From: Verrucomicrobia bacterium UBA4286
GTDB lineage: Bacteria > Verrucomicrobiota > Kiritimatiellia > RFP12 > UBA1067
Reading direction: 5' to 3'
Length of the DNA stretch: 6,370 nt
NCBI GenBank assembly: GCA_002395905.1
Contig: DGVK01000045.1
Location: 1 to 6,370, forward strand
Below the pieces are notes generated by a model, which was given only the letters and a program-made list of their open reading frames with translations, was not told where the DNA came from and did not search any database. A program made the translations under genes and the position numbers. Below, piece by piece: positions 5,868-6,370 of the stretch. Positions within the stretch are counted from its first letter, which is position 1, and every line of letters begins with the position of its first letter.

Positions 5868-6236
5868 ATGGGTATCAAGCTTTTGGACAAGATCAACGGC
5901 GAGCAGACTGCCGGTCTCGCGGCCAAGAACTATCCCGAGTTCAAGACGGGTGACGTGGTTCGCGTTTCAATCAAGATCAAGGAAGGCGACAAGTATCGCG
6001 TTCAGGACTTCGAGGGCAAGGTCCTTGCGGTCGACAACGGGCGCAAGAACGTCGCCGGGAACTTCACTGTGACGCGCGAGAGCTACGGCGTGCGCGTTGA
6101 GAAGCTCTTTCCGTTCAACAGCCCGGCGATCGAGAAGATCCGCGTGGTGAAGAAGACCGCCTCCTGGCGTTCCAAGCTCTACACCGAGCGCACCTTCTGC
6201 TCGCACAAGGCCGTCCGTAAGCTTGTGAAGAAGTAA
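5868..6236 (+). CDS. rplS: 50S ribosomal protein bL19
   Basis: This 122-aa protein is bL19, located at the interface of the 50S and 30S subunits. FKTGDVVRVSIKIKEG (25-40), VQDFEGKVLAV (45-55) and the FTVTRESYGVRVEKLFPFNSP run (66-86) match the family core. The ending is unusual. Most bL19 proteins have a KLYYLR-type motif followed by a basic helix, whereas here SKLYTERTFCSHKAVRK follows, keeping KLY but not the next residues. A strong Shine-Dalgarno, AAGGAGG (5854-5860), lies inside the end of rpsP, seven bases before the ATG, and the genes are two bases apart, so the two are co-expressed. The rimM and trmD genes usually found between rpsP and rplS are absent. Two hairpins follow the stop codon. 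Confidence 0.95.
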   Translation: MGIKLLDKINGEQTAGLAAKNYPEFKTGDVVRVSIKIKEGDKYRVQDFEGKVLAVDNGRKNVAGNFTVTRESYGVRVEKLFPFNSPAIEKIRVVKKTASWRSKLYTERTFCSHKAVRKLVKK

Positions 6237-6238
6237 TC

Positions 6239-6260
6239 CTCCGGCGTCACAGACGCGGAG
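6239..6260 (+). other. Stable stem-loop just after rplS
   Basis: CTCC-g-GCGTC (6239-6248) pairs with GACGCGGAG (6252-6260) to form nine base pairs with a single bulged G and an ACA loop, starting two bases after the rplS stop. No T-run follows, so it is not itself an intrinsic terminator. It may protect the mRNA 3' end or work with the next hairpin. Confidence 0.55.
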
Positions 6261-6265
6261 AGCGG

Positions 6266-6301
6266 CGGACGCCCGGCTTGATGTCGGACGTCCGTTTTCT
6301 T
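6266..6301 (+). terminator. Probable intrinsic terminator after rplS
   Basis: CGGACG (6266-6271) pairs with CGTCCG (6289-6294), and CCG (6273-6275) with CGG (6285-6287) can extend the stem inside. TTTTCTT follows directly (6295-6301). The structure closes the rpsP-rplS operon. Its T-tract ends only seven bases before the obg ATG, so it may be partial or act as an attenuator for obg. Confidence 0.6.
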
Positions 6302-6308
6302 GAAAGAC

Positions 6309-6370
6309 ATGAAGACAAGGACTTTCATCGACCAGGTTGACGTCATCGTCCGCTCCGGAAAGGGCGGCGA
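6309..6370 (+). CDS. obgE: Obg/CgtA family GTPase, N-terminal fragment (runs off window)
   Basis: Only the first 20 codons are present, MKTRTFIDQVDVIVRSGKGG, and the frame stays open to the window edge. F-[IV]-D-x-V-x-[IV]-x-V-[RK]-x-G-x-GG is the start of the glycine-rich Obg fold of the Obg GTPases, which act in 50S ribosome assembly and stress control. The GTPase domain lies outside the window. The start is the only in-frame ATG here, but the Shine-Dalgarno is weak (GAAAGA, 6302-6307, nearly abutting the ATG). Genes for bL21 and bL27 commonly precede obg in many bacteria, whereas here rplS does. The assignment rests on a short match. Confidence 0.75.
   Translation, partial: MKTRTFIDQVDVIVRSGKGG

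Overview
The window is bacterial. It holds two unrelated blocks: a two-gene type III-like restriction-modification (R-M) system, and the start of a ribosomal-protein operon. Overall base composition is moderate. The two recognisable promoters both carry extended -10 (TGn) elements, and ribosome binding sites are purine-rich, so this looks like a Gram-negative-type bacterium with a sigma-70-like promoter grammar. The bS16 sequence (MVKLRMRRTG start, YRIVAADARSPRDG, GWYD) and the rpsP-rplS-obg order recall, from memory, the Verrucomicrobiota/Kiritimatiellota/Lentisphaerota group. That placement is a weak inference and no marker here settles it.

Layout. Positions 1-393 hold no convincing gene. 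They contain a near-consensus extended -10 promoter (60-90), an imperfect 20-nt direct repeat (97-116 and 164-184) and a long hairpin (303-345) ahead of the methyltransferase start. Positions 394-2334 encode Mod, a beta-class adenine DNA methyltransferase of 646 aa. Positions 2336-5245 encode Res, a 969-aa superfamily 2 helicase with a C-terminal PD-(D/E)xK nuclease. The two genes are one base apart and almost certainly co-translated. Positions 5246-5565 are intergenic: a hairpin over the res stop codon, a block of about 68% GC (5281-5400), a pair of 12-nt direct repeats with an adjoining palindrome (5410-5453), and the rpsP promoter. Then come rpsP (5566-5865), rplS (5868-6236), two tandem hairpins of which the second is a plausible intrinsic terminator, and the first 20 codons of an obg/cgtA GTPase gene (6309 to the window edge).

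How the genes work together. Mod would recognise and methylate an asymmetric site. Res would join Mod, use ATP to move or slide along DNA, and cut unmethylated DNA with its PD-ExK site. Mod has short N-terminal spacing, a compact target-recognition segment that is AT-rich compared with its flanks, and a large C-terminal region. This layout differs from the classical EcoP15I-like subunit and suggests a separate Mod/Res lineage. The rpsP-rplS pair lacks the rimM and trmD genes that usually sit between them, and has its own promoter, so it is probably regulated separately from the R-M system.

I do not see a clearly new biological system. The items most worth a second look are the mosaic target-recognition segment of Mod, the repeat and palindrome cluster upstream of the rpsP promoter, and the structured, apparently non-coding leader of mod.
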